From contig NZ_CP073588.1 in the NCBI RefSeq assembly GCF_021560015.1, positions 1,302,001-1,366,000 on the forward strand: a DNA stretch of 64,000 bases. The letters run 5' to 3'. The DNA is from Shewanella vesiculosa (lineage in GTDB: Bacteria; Pseudomonadota; Gammaproteobacteria; Enterobacterales; Shewanellaceae). Both the position numbers and the translations under genes were made by a program. The notes under the pieces were generated by a model that saw nothing but the letters and a program-made list of their open reading frames with translations, was not told the origin of the DNA and searched no databases. How positions within the stretch are numbered: position 1 is the stretch's first letter; each line of letters begins with the position of its first letter. Shown here piece after piece: positions 40,241 to 51,787 of this stretch.

Positions 40241-42463
40241 TTATGGCAACTCATGCGGTTCCGGTGCCCAAATACTGCATCCCAGTGGTGGCACTGTAAT
40301 CACTAAACTGTAAGGCATGCCTTGCCATTCTGTTGCTTGTATTTCATACGTTGCATCATTGACAACATGACTGCCGCCATAATGACGGTGGTCACTGTTA
40401 AGTATTTCGTTATAGGACTGGTCGGTTGGCACCCCAATTCTAAAGTGGTGAAAAACCTGTGGCGACATGTTGACCACAATCACCACAGGTTGTTGTTTAT
40501 CAATACCAAAACGACAAAATACTAAAATGTTATCGTCGGCATTATTGCAGTCGAGCCATTGAAAACCATCACTGTTGTGATCGCGTTGATATAACGCAGG
40601 ATATTGCTGATAACACTGATTGAGATCGCGTACCCAATCTTGCACGCCTTGATGCGGCGTATAGTTTAATAAATGCCAGTCAAGGCTCTGGTTATGGTTC
40701 CACTCATTGCGCTGGGCAAACTCATTGCCCATAAACAATAACTTTTTGCCCGGATGTGCCCACATGAAACCGTAATAAGCGCGTAACGTAGCAAATTTCT
40801 GCCAATCGTCGCCGGGGATTTTATGTAATAACGACCCCTTGCCGTGGACCACTTCATCATGACTAAGCGACAAAATAAATTGTTCGGTAAAGGCATACAC
40901 TAAGCTAAATGTCAGCTCACCATGGTGATAACGTCTGAACAAAGGATCGCTGCTGATGTAACGCAGTGTGTCGTTCATCCAGCCCATGTTCCATTTAAAA
41001 CCAAAACCTAAGCCGTTATTACTGGTCGCTTGAGTCACGCCTGGCCACGCAGTTGATTCCTCAGCGATCATATTAATGCCAGGAAAACATTGGTACATGC
41101 GCGCATTAAGCTCTTGTAGAAAGCTGATAGCTTGAAGGTTTTCTCGGCCACCCAGTTCATTGGGGATCCATTGGTCGGCTGTGCGGCTGTAATCGAGATA
41201 TAACATCGACGACACAGCATCAAGGCGTAAACCATCAAAATGAAATTCGTTTAGCCAGTAATAGGCGTTGCTGTATAAGAAACTGCGTACTTCCGCGCGA
41301 CCATAATTATAAATTAGCGTATCCCAATCAGGATGCTCACCTCGGCGCGGATCTTCATGTTCATATAAGCAGCTACCATCAAATCTCACCAGCCCGTGTG
41401 GATCTCGAGGAAAGTGTGCGGGTACCCAATCAAGCAATACTGCAATACCTTGTAAATGGCATTCATCGATAAAGGCTTTAAGACCATTAGCGTCGCCAAA
41501 GCGATAGGTAGGCGCAAATAAGCCGACAGGTTGATAACCCCAAGAACCGTCAAATGGATACTCACTGATCGGCATCAATTGCAAATGGGTAAAGCCCATT
41601 TCTTTGACATACGGCACCAGTTCGGCAATGAGCTGTGAATAATCGGTGTAATCTTGACCGTCATCACCACTACGACGCCATGAGGCTAATTGCACTTCAT
41701 AAATAGACATAGGTTGAGCATGAGGCTCACGGCTAGCTCGTTCAGTTAACCATTCGCCATCTTGCCAGTCATAGTGATCAAGATTAGGGACTTTTGACGC
41801 ATTGTGCGGCGACGGTTGCATAGCAACGGCATAGGGATCAGATTTAATAATCTCATTGCCATGAACATCGCAAATAGCGAACTTATAGTGTTGATCAGGT
41901 TCAACATCTGCAATAAAAATATCCCACAACCCACTCGCAGGATGGTGGCGCAACACATGGCGTTTTTTGTCCCATAAGTTAAAATCGCCCACCACAGCCA
42001 CTTGCTTGGCATTTGGCGCCCACACACAAAAATGCACACCTTTAACATCATGATGCTCGCGCCAGTTAGCCCCTTGAAAATGATAAGTTTGTAACTGACT
42101 ACCTTCACCGAATAAATACACATCATCAGGATTGAGTAAACTGTCAAACTGATAAGGATCATTGATGAGCTGCTCACACAGTGGGTATTGCACTCGCAAT
42201 AAGTAAGCAAAAGGTTTCACTCTGCGGCCCATTTTACCGGCAAACAAACCTTGTTGATTAACCTGTTCAAGACTGGCCACTTTACGGAGATCTTTTGCGT
42301 TTAACACATCGATACTCAGTGCACCGGGAAGTAAGCAACGAACAATTAATCCTTTATTATCACTACTACTGTGCATACCAAGTAATGAAAACACGTCAGT
42401 GTACTCACCATTTAATAAGGCTATTTCACTATCTTGCTGAAAATACGGGGTCGCTACAGTCAT
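40241..42463 (-). CDS. glgB: 1,4-alpha-glucan branching enzyme
   Basis: A 740-residue GH13_9 branching enzyme that makes alpha-1,6 branches. It has the long form: an extra N-terminal domain (about residues 1-115), a CBM48 ([20 protein letters not shown]), the barrel and a C-terminal beta domain. Catalytic residues are the aspartate in [17 protein letters not shown], the glutamate in MIAEEST and the aspartate in [14 protein letters not shown]. Residues 295-330 ([20 protein letters not shown]) are signature. It follows malQ by 13 bases and precedes glgX by 9. Confidence 0.95.
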   Translation of the reverse strand: MTVATPYFQQDSEIALLNGEYTDVFSLLGMHSSSDNKGLIVRCLLPGALSIDVLNAKDLRKVASLEQVNQQGLFAGKMGRRVKPFAYLLRVQYPLCEQLINDPYQFDSLLNPDDVYLFGEGSQLQTYHFQGANWREHHDVKGVHFCVWAPNAKQVAVVGDFNLWDKKRHVLRHHPASGLWDIFIADVEPDQHYKFAICDVHGNEIIKSDPYAVAMQPSPHNASKVPNLDHYDWQDGEWLTERASREPHAQPMSIYEVQLASWRRSGDDGQDYTDYSQLIAELVPYVKEMGFTHLQLMPISEYPFDGSWGYQPVGLFAPTYRFGDANGLKAFIDECHLQGIAVLLDWVPAHFPRDPHGLVRFDGSCLYEHEDPRRGEHPDWDTLIYNYGRAEVRSFLYSNAYYWLNEFHFDGLRLDAVSSMLYLDYSRTADQWIPNELGGRENLQAISFLQELNARMYQCFPGINMIAEESTAWPGVTQATSNNGLGFGFKWNMGWMNDTLRYISSDPLFRRYHHGELTFSLVYAFTEQFILSLSHDEVVHGKGSLLHKIPGDDWQKFATLRAYYGFMWAHPGKKLLFMGNEFAQRNEWNHNQSLDWHLLNYTPHQGVQDWVRDLNQCYQQYPALYQRDHNSDGFQWLDCNNADDNILVFCRFGIDKQQPVVIVVNMSPQVFHHFRIGVPTDQSYNEILNSDHRHYGGSHVVNDATYEIQATEWQGMPYSLVITVPPLGCSIWAPEPHELP

Positions 42464-42476
42464 AATCAGTGATCCA

Positions 42477-44699
42477 TTAATGGCCGAGTGTATCGGATGA
42501 GGGAATGTTTACAGCACTAACGCTGCTTCGGGCGTTGCTGCGAGGTTGTCGTGCACAAGCTATCGCTTCAAGACGTTGTTGTACTTTAGGACTTTGGGAC
42601 ATTTGCTTAATAGACAAAGGTAACCTGCGCTGCCAGTTAGGGAACTCTTTCCAAGTACCAGGAATATTAACCCCATGCTTATCAGCGACTAAGTCACTTA
42701 ATTGCACACTAAACAATTGTGCATTGCCTTTGGCGGCAACACTTATCCAAGCCAGTAACACACTGTCAAACTCTAATTCATCCACTGAAGATGTGGGCAG
42801 TGGTAACTCAAACCCATGTTCGCGGATAAGTAAATCGACTAATTGAATTTTTTCTTGCTGACGCTGCGCTAAAAGCTGCTGTAATTTATCATCGGTTTCG
42901 ATCAAATTAAGCTGACGTCGTAGACGTAAATCGTCGCCAGACCACCAGGCAAATAATGTAGGAACATCATGATTAGCTAGCATCATCAAGCTCTGGCGCT
43001 TGTGTTCTTGTGGAGACTTGAAGCCGTGATAATCTTTACAGAAATAGAATAATTCGTTCGAAAAAATACCCGCGTCACGCAAACAAGCCACTATTTCTGG
43101 CGGAACTATGCCTAAGTCCTCACCAATAACGACACAACGCGCTCGTTGGCTTTCTAAACACACAATAGCTAATAAGGTTTCAAGCGGGTAATAGACATAG
43201 CTGCCATTGCCTAAATCGTCCTGTAACGGCCACCACCATAGACGCAGCAACCCCATGACATGGTCGATCCTCAAGGCTCCGCAACTTTGCATATTACTGC
43301 GAACCAGTTGGATAAAGTGGCTAAAGTCATGTTGTTTTAGTTTGACAGGATCAAATGGAGTTAAGCCCCAATTTTGGCCTTGCTCGGCAAACGGATCTGG
43401 CGGCGCGCCGATACTGGCGTTATCGCCAAAAAAATCAACATTTGCACTCACCTCCGCCCCATGGCTAATGGCACCAACAGCTAAATCACGGATCAGTCCA
43501 ATACTCATGCCGCACTGCTTCGCATTAAGCTGACAAGCTTGTAATTGCTCATTGGCAATGAACTGTAAATATAAATAAAACCCAGCATCATGAGTGAAAT
43601 TTTTAGATGCCAATTTCAATTCCATGGCGACAAATTGCATTAATGCAACGTTATCTTGTTCTATGAATGCCAAATACTCTTTAAATCTGGGGGTTTCATA
43701 CTTAACATGGTCCAAGCAAAATATTTGATACAGTTTTTCAAATGCAGCATATTTTAACTGCTGAACTTCATCATAGTTAATCAAATGCGCTTGATTGAGG
43801 ATCTGTCTTTTTTGTTGCCATTTTTGTGATAATAACTCCCCATCAAGGGCGTTATATTCACCAACGGCTTCAATTTGTATGTATAAGGGATTTAAACGAC
43901 GACGATCCGTTGGGCTATATGGACTGGGATTATCTGGCTGGCTGATGTCTAAAGCATGAAGTGGATTAAGCAGAATAAAATCAGCACCAGCATGAGCCGC
44001 GTAATCAATCAGTTCGGCTAAATTGCCAAAATCGCCTATGCCCCATTGCGCATCATTACGTAATGCATAAAGCTGCGCATTCAGTCCCCAAAACTGTTTA
44101 TCTGTTTGTGCTAAACGACCTTGATAGGCCATAGATGGAGAGACCATTAATTGCCCATGCAACACATCAGGATGAGCTGGATCATTGATAAAGGATAAAC
44201 TCAATGAGTAGTATCCTAACTGCAGGCTGGGATGAACGAAAAACAAGCGATACTGACAATAACGCTGACCGTTAATATGGTATTCACCGACAACAATACA
44301 GTCATTGACCTGTGCAGAGATCGAGATAGATTGTGTATTTTCACTGTGGATCTTGATGCTAAAAGCACCTGAGTCACGCTCTGGTAAGTAAATATCAACA
44401 TGAGGCTTATCAATTAAACACCATTGAAAGTTATGCAGTGGCTTTAACCAAGGTTGGATATCGAGCTGGCTGATCTTAGCTGCAACCTGTGACTCTGATA
44501 ATGGTTGATGATAAGACTCATTGAGATGACATAACGCTTCGCTATGACGGCTAAAAGCATGTTGATGACCTGAAGATGGTAACAACATTGTGGTTAAAAT
44601 ACCCTGCCTGTCCTTAGCGGGTATATGAACAAGATTACCGAAACAATCGATAAACTCTGCCCCTACGCCTTGCAAATACAGTAACTTTTCTAGCTCCAT
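42477..44699 (-). CDS. malQ: 4-alpha-glucanotransferase (amylomaltase)
   Basis: A 740-residue GH77 enzyme that moves alpha-1,4-glucan segments between maltodextrins, recycling the short chains left by GlgX and GlgP. Signature regions are [42 protein letters not shown] (nucleophile aspartate), [13 protein letters not shown] (acid/base glutamate) and [13 protein letters not shown]. The roughly 150-residue N-terminal extension is as in gammaproteobacterial MalQ. It is the first gene of the minus-strand operon malQ-glgB-glgX-glgP-glgC-glgA. Having malQ inside the glycogen operon links polymer recycling with dextrin recycling. Confidence 0.93.
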   Translation of the reverse strand: MELEKLLYLQGVGAEFIDCFGNLVHIPAKDRQGILTTMLLPSSGHQHAFSRHSEALCHLNESYHQPLSESQVAAKISQLDIQPWLKPLHNFQWCLIDKPHVDIYLPERDSGAFSIKIHSENTQSISISAQVNDCIVVGEYHINGQRYCQYRLFFVHPSLQLGYYSLSLSFINDPAHPDVLHGQLMVSPSMAYQGRLAQTDKQFWGLNAQLYALRNDAQWGIGDFGNLAELIDYAAHAGADFILLNPLHALDISQPDNPSPYSPTDRRRLNPLYIQIEAVGEYNALDGELLSQKWQQKRQILNQAHLINYDEVQQLKYAAFEKLYQIFCLDHVKYETPRFKEYLAFIEQDNVALMQFVAMELKLASKNFTHDAGFYLYLQFIANEQLQACQLNAKQCGMSIGLIRDLAVGAISHGAEVSANVDFFGDNASIGAPPDPFAEQGQNWGLTPFDPVKLKQHDFSHFIQLVRSNMQSCGALRIDHVMGLLRLWWWPLQDDLGNGSYVYYPLETLLAIVCLESQRARCVVIGEDLGIVPPEIVACLRDAGIFSNELFYFCKDYHGFKSPQEHKRQSLMMLANHDVPTLFAWWSGDDLRLRRQLNLIETDDKLQQLLAQRQQEKIQLVDLLIREHGFELPLPTSSVDELEFDSVLLAWISVAAKGNAQLFSVQLSDLVADKHGVNIPGTWKEFPNWQRRLPLSIKQMSQSPKVQQRLEAIACARQPRSNARSSVSAVNIPSSDTLGH

Positions 44700-45269
44700 A
44701 TTTGTCCTCCTCGCGTGAATTAACTACTGAAAATACAGCAGTTACCATGCCAGTTAATCATAACAAATTGACTACAGATTAATGGCAGTAAAATGACAAA
44801 ACATATTACTTATAAATCATATGGTTAATTAAATTCAATTCAGCAAATATTGTTACATGTTACGCTCATCTGCGATTAGTTATCGCACAGAAATAGTGCA
44901 GAAGATACAAAAAAAGTGCATAACATCATAAAGTTTGCTTTGCTATTGCCATAAAATAGCGCAGCTCAATAGAAGAGACTTACAGATGAATTAATGATCA
45001 TCAGTAGACCACTGATTCGCCACCAATAGCATTTGCCTGCTATTGATGAAAGATTAATAAAATTGGAACGAAATATTGATTTACTGTAGACGGGGTATTG
45101 TATGGTATTAAATTTATAACCGGTGTTGTTTTTCTATAAGATATCTGAGCGCACTCATATCGATCATTGTGGTAAAATGCCACCATTAAATGGCTCCGTT
45201 ATGCTGGTTAAGCTTTGGTAGATACCATCGAATGATTGTGACTATTTACGACTAAAACAGCCTGATATA
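44700..45269. other. Intergenic region between divergent malQ and nudix genes
   Basis: 570 bases. No gene or RNA recognised. It must hold the promoter of the glycogen operon and that of the Nudix gene. I could not settle on a -35/-10 pair or a known operator. Confidence 0.45.
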
Positions 45270-45869
45270 ATGAATAGGATCCAGACGTTACCAATGAATA
45301 AACACGAATTCACTTTACGCTATAACTTACATCGGCTGCGCTCAACCATCACTTCTGCGCCCAAATCATATCTTGGTCGTCAAGCCGCGGTGTTAATTGC
45401 AGTAATGGAAGTCGATCAGCAACTGCATATTATGTTAACTCGGCGTCCTATGCATTTACGTCACCATCCTGGTCAAATCAGCTTTCCTGGCGGTAAAGTT
45501 GAGCCAAATGATAGGGATATTATTCATACGGCACTGCGCGAAGCGCACGAAGAAATAGGATTACAGCCTGAAAATGTCGATATTCTAGGGATTTTTCCTG
45601 CGCACAAAACCTTTACTGGTTTTGAAATTACCCCTGTGGTAGCGATGGTAAAGCAGCCTTTTGAATTGGTGCTAGATCCTGGTGAGGTTGAAGATTGCTT
45701 TTTGGTACCACTCAATTTTTTTATTGAGCGCAGCAACCGCCATAACATGTTTCATTACCGTCATGGGGCAAGGTATCAAGTTCACTTTATGCCTTTTGAA
45801 GACAAGTTTATTTGGGGGGTTACCGCCGCCATTATCGACTTATTGTGTCGTCATATCGATGTCAATTAA
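45270..45869 (+). CDS. nudL: CoA pyrophosphatase, Nudix family (NudL/YeaB-like)
   Basis: A 199-residue Nudix hydrolase. The NuCoA signature is visible as LTRRPMHLRHHPGQISFPGG, joined directly to the Nudix box (GGKVEP...TALREAHEEIGL) with the insertion typical of this subfamily. Members split coenzyme A into 4'-phosphopantetheine and 3',5'-ADP and may trim oxidised CoA. The start could also be the Met at 45294 (MNKHEFTLRY), since neither has a strong ribosome binding site. Transcribed alone. Confidence 0.86.
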   Translation: MNRIQTLPMNKHEFTLRYNLHRLRSTITSAPKSYLGRQAAVLIAVMEVDQQLHIMLTRRPMHLRHHPGQISFPGGKVEPNDRDIIHTALREAHEEIGLQPENVDILGIFPAHKTFTGFEITPVVAMVKQPFELVLDPGEVEDCFLVPLNFFIERSNRHNMFHYRHGARYQVHFMPFEDKFIWGVTAAIIDLLCRHIDVN

Positions 45870-45962
45870 GCCTATAACATTGGCGATTTAAATAAAAATC
45901 CAATTCAACACCCAAATGATAACCACTTTTATTGGCTTCTGCATGAGCATTAATCAACACAT

Positions 45963-46298
45963 CTACACCACGTAACGAATGTACAAACCCGCAGACACTG
46001 ACACCAAAAACAACAACGGAATATTAACCCAAAATCCTATGCGCGTAGTGGCCTTAGCATAAAAATTTACCAGCAGGTTGAGAAAACTAACACCGGCACA
46101 CCACCAAATTAGGTATTCTAATTTAATGGTTAACTGTGGATCCCAGTTTAAGCGGACCGTGGCGCCCTTGCTCAAAAAGTACCCTACGGCTCTATCGGGT
46201 CTGGCTTCGCCAAAGATAATCAATGCATAAATGGCTAAGCTCCAGCCTAATAATGACAAAATAGTCAACACCACTTGTATAATACCTAAACGAGACAT
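45963..46298 (-). CDS. Small integral membrane protein, function unknown
   Basis: A 111-residue protein with three hydrophobic helices (about residues 5-28, 57-80 and 90-110) and a short loop containing GEARPDRAVGYFLSK. AAGGAAAAGG precedes the start. It resembles uncharacterised three-helix proteins found upstream of asnS in Shewanella, but I cannot name a family. It faces away from asnS. Confidence 0.65.
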   Translation of the reverse strand: MSRLGIIQVVLTILSLLGWSLAIYALIIFGEARPDRAVGYFLSKGATVRLNWDPQLTIKLEYLIWWCAGVSFLNLLVNFYAKATTRIGFWVNIPLLFLVSVSAGLYIRYVV

Positions 46299-46479
46299 GG
46301 CCTTTTCCTTGGTTAACGAGAGAATACGAGGCTAATTCGCCAAATATTTAATCGACTTACTCAAAAGTATCACAATAATCTTTATAGAATAGCGTTTTCA
46401 GCTTGAGAAAAGCCACCAGCAAGGTAAGATAAACCCAAATTTTACATTTATATTCTATACGTTGGAGAATAAAGCAACA

Positions 46480-47880
46480 ATGAGCATTGCATCTGTCGCT
46501 TCTGTATTTAAAGCTGAACACGCCGTTGGTTCACATGTCACTATACGTGGCTGGGTAAGAACTCGTCGTGATTCAAAAGCGGGTATCTCTTTCTTGGCCG
46601 TTTATGACGGTTCATGTTTCGACCCTATTCAAGGTGTCGTGCCAAATAGCCTAGCCAATTACAATGACGATGTATTGAAATTGACTGCAGGCTGCTCTGT
46701 TGTGATGACAGGTGAAGTGGTAGCCTCTCCAGGTGCCGGCCAAGCATTTGAATTACAAGTATCTGAAATCGTAGTGACTGGATTTGTTGATGATCCAGAT
46801 ACTTATCCAATGTCGGCTAAACGTCATTCTATTGAGCATCTTCGTGAACTCGCCCATTTACGCCCACGTACCAATATTATTGGTGCTGTAGCTCGAGTTC
46901 GTAACTGTTTATCGCAAGCAATCCATCGTTTCTATCACCAAGAAGGTTTTATCTGGGTATCTACCCCACTTATTACCGCTTCTGATTGTGAAGGCGCAGG
47001 TGAAATGTTCCGCGTGTCGACATTAGACATGGAAAATCTTCCACGTACTGACGCAGGTAAAGTTGATTACGATAAAGATTTTTTCGGTAAAGAAGCATTC
47101 TTAACCGTATCGGGTCAGTTGAACGCAGAAACCTATGCTTGTGCATTGTCTAAAGTGTATACCTTTGGCCCGACTTTCCGTGCTGAAAACTCCAACACAA
47201 CTCGTCACCTTGCAGAATTCTGGATGGTTGAGCCTGAAGTGGCGTTTGCTACATTAGACGATGCGGCTGAGTTAGCGGAAAAAATGCTTAAGTTCGCTTT
47301 CAGTGCGGTACTTGAAGAGCGTATGGATGACTTAACCTTCTTTAATGAGCGTATTGATAAAACCGTTATTGAACGTTTGCAAGCCTTTGTGAGCAGTGAT
47401 TTCGCCCAAGTGGATTACACTGATGCGGTTGAAATCCTTAAAAACTGCGGTAAGAAGTTTGAATTCGCAGTCGAATGGGGTATCGATCTACAGTCTGAGC
47501 ACGAACGCTACTTAGCTGAAGAACACTTTAAAGCACCTGTGGTAGTAAAAAACTACCCGAAAGACATTAAAGCTTTCTACATGCGCTTAAATGATGACGG
47601 TAAGACAGTTGCCGCTATGGACGTGTTAGCACCAGGCATTGGTGAGATCATCGGTGGTGCGCAACGTGAAGAGCGTTTAGACGTGCTTGATAAGCGTTTA
47701 GCTGAAATGGATTTAAGCCAAGAAGATTACTGGTGGTATCGCGACTTACGTCGCTATGGCACAGTACCTCATGCAGGCTTTGGTCTAGGTTTTGAACGTT
47801 TGGTATCGTATGTTACTGGCGTTAACAACATTCGTGATGTTATCCCGTTCCCACGTGCCCCACGCTCAGCAAGTTTCTAA
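46480..47880 (+). CDS. asnS: Asparaginyl-tRNA synthetase
   Basis: A 466-residue class II aminoacyl-tRNA synthetase charging tRNA-Asn. The N-terminal OB-fold anticodon domain has [19 protein letters not shown]; motif 1 lies around [16 protein letters not shown], motif 2 is [17 protein letters not shown] and motif 3 is [15 protein letters not shown]. The whole sequence tracks E. coli AsnS. The start [11 protein letters not shown] at 46480 matches the family; the upstream TTG at 46462 overlaps the ribosome binding site GGAG and is rejected. The tRNA-Asn cluster lies 3.5 kb away. A strong terminator follows. Confidence 0.97.
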   Translation: MSIASVASVFKAEHAVGSHVTIRGWVRTRRDSKAGISFLAVYDGSCFDPIQGVVPNSLANYNDDVLKLTAGCSVVMTGEVVASPGAGQAFELQVSEIVVTGFVDDPDTYPMSAKRHSIEHLRELAHLRPRTNIIGAVARVRNCLSQAIHRFYHQEGFIWVSTPLITASDCEGAGEMFRVSTLDMENLPRTDAGKVDYDKDFFGKEAFLTVSGQLNAETYACALSKVYTFGPTFRAENSNTTRHLAEFWMVEPEVAFATLDDAAELAEKMLKFAFSAVLEERMDDLTFFNERIDKTVIERLQAFVSSDFAQVDYTDAVEILKNCGKKFEFAVEWGIDLQSEHERYLAEEHFKAPVVVKNYPKDIKAFYMRLNDDGKTVAAMDVLAPGIGEIIGGAQREERLDVLDKRLAEMDLSQEDYWWYRDLRRYGTVPHAGFGLGFERLVSYVTGVNNIRDVIPFPRAPRSASF

Positions 47881-47905
47881 TTAGCTCAATAATATGCAAC
47901 AACAG

Positions 47906-47931
47906 AAACGCGCCAATTGGCGCGTTTTTTT
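47906..47931 (+). terminator. Rho-independent terminator after asnS
   Basis: Stem AAACGCGCC / GGCGCGTTT with loop AATT and a run of seven T, 26 bases past the asnS stop codon. Confidence 0.9.
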
Positions 47932-48026
47932 ATGAGCAGTTTTAGAATAATTTACCGATGCAGTTGTTTGTGATCACATGAGACTCTTCCCCGTCTGCAG
48001 CAGACAGGGATTATATTTTGAACTTG

Positions 48027-50048
48027 TTAGCTATTAACAATAATCAGATCTCGTAAATGTTTAACGTCGTCACGCACAGCAGCGGCTTGCTCAAACTCTA
48101 AATTTTTAGCATGCTCATGCATTTGTTTTTCAAGTTTATCAATTTGATGACTCAAATCAGCAATACTGGTGTATTTAGCGCGCTCTTCTGCGACTTCAGC
48201 AAATTTAGAATGATTTTTACGTGTACCTTTACTGAAGTTGCTATCACCAACATCCATCACATCTGTAATACTTTTCACCACACCTCGCGGCACAATCCCA
48301 TTGGCCACATTGTGTAGGTGTTGTTTTTCGCGTCGACGCTCCGTTTCCCCCATGGCTTTAGCCATTGAGTTGGTTATGCGATCTGCATATAAAATAACTT
48401 TGCCGTTAACATTACGGGCCGCACGACCAATGGTTTGGATAAGTGAGCGTTCGGAACGTAAAAAACCCTCTTTATCGGCATCTAAAATACAGACTAATGA
48501 TACTTCTGGTAAATCTAAGCCCTCACGTAATAAATTAATCCCAATCAGTACGTCAAAACGCCCTAAACGTAAATCTCGGATAATCTCAACCCGCTCAACG
48601 GTATCAATGTCAGAATGCAGATAGCGCACTTTTATGCCATGTTCATCAAGGTATTCACTCAGATCTTCTGACATCCGTTTGGTCAATGTGGTAACCAGCA
48701 CCCTTTCATTCACCGCCACACGTTTGTGGATCTCAGACAATAAATCATCAACTTGAATACCCACTGGACGCACTTCTAAAACAGGGTCGAGCAACCCCGT
48801 AGGCCTTACCACCTGCTCTGCTATCTCTCCGGTACTTTTTTCAAGTTCATATAAACTAGGTGTCGCCGAAACAAAAATAGTTTGCGGCATTAATCGCTCA
48901 AACTCTTCGAACATTAATGGCCGATTGTCCAATGCAGATGGTAATCGAAAGCCATACTCTACTAAGTTCATTTTTCGGCTTCGGTCACCTTTGTACATAG
49001 CGCCGATTTGCGGCACTGTGACATGTGATTCATCAATGATCAGTAAACCATCTGCAGGAAGGTAATCAAGTAATGTTGGTGGACCATCTCCAGATGATCG
49101 ACCGGATAAATATCGCGAGTAATTTTCAATTCCAGAGCAGTAACCCAGCTCGACCATCATTTCAATATCATATTGAACCCGTTCAGTGATCCGCTGAGCT
49201 TCAATCAATTTATTGTTATCAAGTAAATACTGACGGCGTTCTCGTAGCTCTTCCTTTATCTCTTCCGTGGCGGCAAGAATTTTTTCTCGCGGGGTAACAT
49301 AGTGGGTCTTAGGATAAATAGTGGTGCGTGCGATGCGCTTGTTAATCTGTCCAGTCAAAGGATCAAATTCGCTTAAACGTTCTATTTCATCGTCAAACAA
49401 TTCAATTCGAATCGCTTCACGTTCAGATTCTGCCGGAAAAATATCAATCACTTCACCACGAACTCGATATGTGCCGCGTTGTAATTCAATATCATTGCGT
49501 TTGTATTGCAATTCACTGAGTCGGATGAGGATGTCCCGTTGCCCCATAAAATCACCTTGGCGCAAATGTAATAGCATCTTCATATAAGAGTCGGGATCAC
49601 CTAAACCGTATATAGCTGATACCGAGGCGATGAGCACCACATCTTTACGCTCTAAAAGCGCTTTAGTGGCTGATAGACGCATTTGCTCTATGTGAGCATT
49701 CACAGATGCATCTTTTTCTATAAAGGTATTAGACGCAGGAACATAGGCTTCAGGTTGATAGTAATCGTAGTAGGATACAAAATATTCAACCGCATTATGT
49801 GGAAAAAACTCTTTCATCTCACCATAGAGCTGAGCTGCAAGGGTTTTGTTAGGCGCCATGATAATAGTTGGCCGCCCCATTTGCTTAATGACATTGGCGA
49901 TTGTGTATGTTTTACCTGATCCAGTAACGCCGAGTAGCGTTTGGCTAGCCACACCGGATTCTAAACCATCAACTAATTTTTTTATCGCTGTAGGTTGATC
50001 GCCGGCGGGTTCAAATTTGGACTCTAGGGAAAAAACGGACTCTGACAC
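48027..50048 (-). CDS. uvrB: UvrABC excinuclease subunit B
   Basis: A 673-residue helicase-like subunit that verifies DNA damage handed over by UvrA and recruits UvrC. Walker A is [15 protein letters not shown]. The damage-probing beta-hairpin contains [20 protein letters not shown]; the DEAD-like motif is IIDESH, and helicase motifs V/VI are [14 protein letters not shown] and QTIGRAARN. The C-terminal UVR motif is [35 protein letters not shown] stretch at 50073-50088 is a poor match to a LexA box, so SOS control is not shown by the sequence. Confidence 0.97.
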   Translation of the reverse strand: MSESVFSLESKFEPAGDQPTAIKKLVDGLESGVASQTLLGVTGSGKTYTIANVIKQMGRPTIIMAPNKTLAAQLYGEMKEFFPHNAVEYFVSYYDYYQPEAYVPASNTFIEKDASVNAHIEQMRLSATKALLERKDVVLIASVSAIYGLGDPDSYMKMLLHLRQGDFMGQRDILIRLSELQYKRNDIELQRGTYRVRGEVIDIFPAESEREAIRIELFDDEIERLSEFDPLTGQINKRIARTTIYPKTHYVTPREKILAATEEIKEELRERRQYLLDNNKLIEAQRITERVQYDIEMMVELGYCSGIENYSRYLSGRSSGDGPPTLLDYLPADGLLIIDESHVTVPQIGAMYKGDRSRKMNLVEYGFRLPSALDNRPLMFEEFERLMPQTIFVSATPSLYELEKSTGEIAEQVVRPTGLLDPVLEVRPVGIQVDDLLSEIHKRVAVNERVLVTTLTKRMSEDLSEYLDEHGIKVRYLHSDIDTVERVEIIRDLRLGRFDVLIGINLLREGLDLPEVSLVCILDADKEGFLRSERSLIQTIGRAARNVNGKVILYADRITNSMAKAMGETERRREKQHLHNVANGIVPRGVVKSITDVMDVGDSNFSKGTRKNHSKFAEVAEERAKYTSIADLSHQIDKLEKQMHEHAKNLEFEQAAAVRDDVKHLRDLIIVNS

Positions 50049-50525
50049 AACACGGCTTCCTATTTTAATTAACTGTTTATGATATACCCAAAAACAAGCA
50101 AATGGCGATATAAAATATCATTGCACAGCTTCTCTTATCATTTAAAGCTATGCCAAAATGAATCCTAAAAGCGCATTATAGCCATTAATTGGGGCATGTT
50201 TTATTCAGATCAATATCAGCGACTTAGCACTGTAATGTGACAAAATAAAGATCCTAAAGTGAAAGTTATAAACAAATGGATAAGATCATGATTAAATCAC
50301 TGTAATACGCCGAAAAACTAACTTAAATCATAATTTAATACACAATCGACTGTCCAAAGAGATTACAATTTTGCAACTGAGAGAACAGTGACAAAAGAAA
50401 GTTGTTGATTTTTGTATCTAGTTGATTAAATACAACTTAACTTATCGCTAAATAATTGTACCAATTTAAGTCCGACTCAAGCGCAATAAGGGGTTGCCGC
50501 TCATTTACATAAGAAGTCCACAAGT

Positions 50526-50548
50526 TTATCCACAGATTTAGTGGATAA
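50526..50548. other. Pair of inverted DnaA-box-like sequences
   Basis: TTATCCACA (50526-50534), a perfect consensus DnaA box, faces AGTGGATAA (50540-50548), which is TTATCCACT on the other strand, with five bases between. Together they also form a hairpin-capable dyad. No gidA, mioC, dnaA or AT-rich 13-mer array is near, so this is not the chromosome origin. Confidence 0.4.
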
Positions 50549-50893
50549 GTCAATAAAGTTCAATACTGCTGCGGGGTAGCGACCAAGTGAGTTTCATAAA
50601 AGCGTAAGAAATTTGTGATGAAATTTAATTACATTTGCAGATTAATACGAAAGATAGCGACAATAGTTCACCTATTGGGTCAAGAATAGCTAAATTCGAT
50701 AATCTACAATTACTTTAGCAACCGATTGAATACCGATCAAGCTTGCGATCCCATCTCTGAGTCATCTACTTTCGATACCCATTTCATTAATGTTAATGTT
50801 CATTCGCTTAAATACATTAGTTAAACTGAGCTAGCTCTTAGCCTAAATATCAGCACTTGAATAATCACTTTATTATGATGAGGCATCAAGATA

Positions 50894-50921
50894 GAAATCA
50901 TGAGATGGAAATCATGAGATG
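50894..50921 (+). repeat. 14-bp perfect tandem duplication
   Basis: GAAATCATGAGATG occurs twice head to tail, followed by GGAG, which would be a ribosome binding site for the small ORF at 50934. Confidence 0.6.
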
Positions 50922-50933
50922 GAGTTAAGTGGC

Positions 50934-50996
50934 ATGAGTGAGCGGTGCTACAGTAAAAGTGATCACAAACGTGATCTCAAGAGATTGGCTAAGTAG
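50934..50996 (+). CDS. Possible 20-codon small ORF
   Basis: ATG with GGAG nine bases upstream opens MSERCYSKSDHKRDLKRLAK, very basic and polar, then TAG. A GATCAC-AAAC-GTGATC hairpin lies inside it. There is no homology that I recognise. It may be chance, but the ribosome binding site and the tandem repeat around it make it worth listing. Confidence 0.15.
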   Translation: MSERCYSKSDHKRDLKRLAK

Positions 50997-51304
50997 TCTA
51001 ATGTGTAAACGCACAATTTATTGCTCGATATATGCTTATTGAGAGACTTTGTCGCTAAAACTTGTGCCACATTCTTTTACAAAGAGATAAATCAAGTCAG
51101 TCGAACAAATTTCAACCACAAACTACCTCCTCCCCAAAGAAATTGACATAAACAGCATCGATAGTGTTCGACAATAGATTTTATGAGTAAGTGATTAATT
51201 TTGTTTTCATTGTCAAAATATCACCACAAACGAGCAAAAGTCGTTCACGATGTGTGTTTGGTAACCAATTAGTCACATAAATGCGTTTTTTTTTATAACT
51301 CGAG

Positions 51305-51340
51305 TTGACTCAGTTACCAGAGCGTTTTACTATGCGCTCC
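51305..51340 (+). promoter_or_regulatory. Promoter of the tRNA-Asn operon
   Basis: -35 TTGACT (51305-51310), a 17-bp spacer, and -10 TACTAT (51328-51333), followed by a GC-rich discriminator GCGCTCC. That combination is typical of stable-RNA promoters under growth-rate and stringent control. It lies 37 bases before the first tRNA gene. Confidence 0.78.
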
Positions 51341-51369
51341 GTTCTCAGCAATACATTGCTAAAAACGCT

Positions 51370-51445
51370 TCCCCAGTAGTTCAGTTGGTAGAACGGCGGA
51401 CTGTTAATCCGTATGTCACTGGTTCGAGTCCAGTCTGGGGAGCCA
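51370..51445 (+). tRNA. tRNA-Asn (GTT), copy 1
   Basis: 76-nt tRNA with encoded CCA. Acceptor stem TCCCCAG / CTGGGGA, D arm GTTCAGTTGGTAGAAC, anticodon loop CTGTTAA (anticodon GTT at 51403-51405), T loop GTTCGAGTC. First of five tandem copies. Confidence 0.96.
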
Positions 51446-51478
51446 TTTAGTAAAAGTAAGTTGAGATGTAAATATAAT

Positions 51479-51554
51479 TCCCCAATAGTTCAGTTGGTAG
51501 AACGGCGGACTGTTAATCCGTATGTCACTGGTTCGAGTCCAGTTTGGGGAGCCA
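51479..51554 (+). tRNA. tRNA-Asn (GTT), copy 2
   Basis: 76 nt, same as copy 1 except that the last acceptor-stem pair is A-T (TCCCCAA / TTGGGGA) instead of G-C. Confidence 0.96.
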
Positions 51555-51577
51555 ATATTTACCGTTATCGAAACGAT

Positions 51578-51653
51578 TCCCCAATAGTTCAGTTGGTAGA
51601 ACGGCGGACTGTTAATCCGTATGTCACTGGTTCAAGTCCAGTTTGGGGAGCCA
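51578..51653 (+). tRNA. tRNA-Asn (GTT), copy 3
   Basis: 76 nt, with the A-T acceptor variant and a T-loop change to GTTCAAGTC, which keeps a purine at position 57 and should not harm function. Confidence 0.95.
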
Positions 51654-51682
51654 TCGAGATAACACTTTTGAAATAATACGCT

Positions 51683-51758
51683 TCCCCAATAGTTCAGTTG
51701 GTAGAACGGCGGACTGTTAATCCGTATGTCACTGGTTCGAGTCCAGTTTGGGGAGCCA
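51683..51758 (+). tRNA. tRNA-Asn (GTT), copy 4
   Basis: 76 nt, identical to copy 2. Confidence 0.96.
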
Positions 51759-51787
51759 TTTCAAAGATTAAAATAAGTAACAATAAT

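Larger units (their letters stand above)
50049..51304. other. 1.25-kb gene-free region between uvrB and the tRNA-Asn cluster
   Basis: The longest gap in the window, very AT-rich. It contains two opposed DnaA-box-like sequences (50526-50548), a perfect 14-bp tandem duplication (GAAATCATGAGATG, 50894-50921) and a possible 20-codon ORF (50934-50996). No conserved protein gene was found on either strand. Confidence 0.5.

Noticed and set aside
46462-46479. Upstream TTG start for asnS
   Set aside because: The TTG overlaps the ribosome binding site GGAG, and the family begins at the ATG at 46480.
50073-50088. LexA-box-like CTGTTTATGATATACC upstream of uvrB
   Set aside because: Only the left CTGT half fits; the right half lacks CAG at the required spacing.
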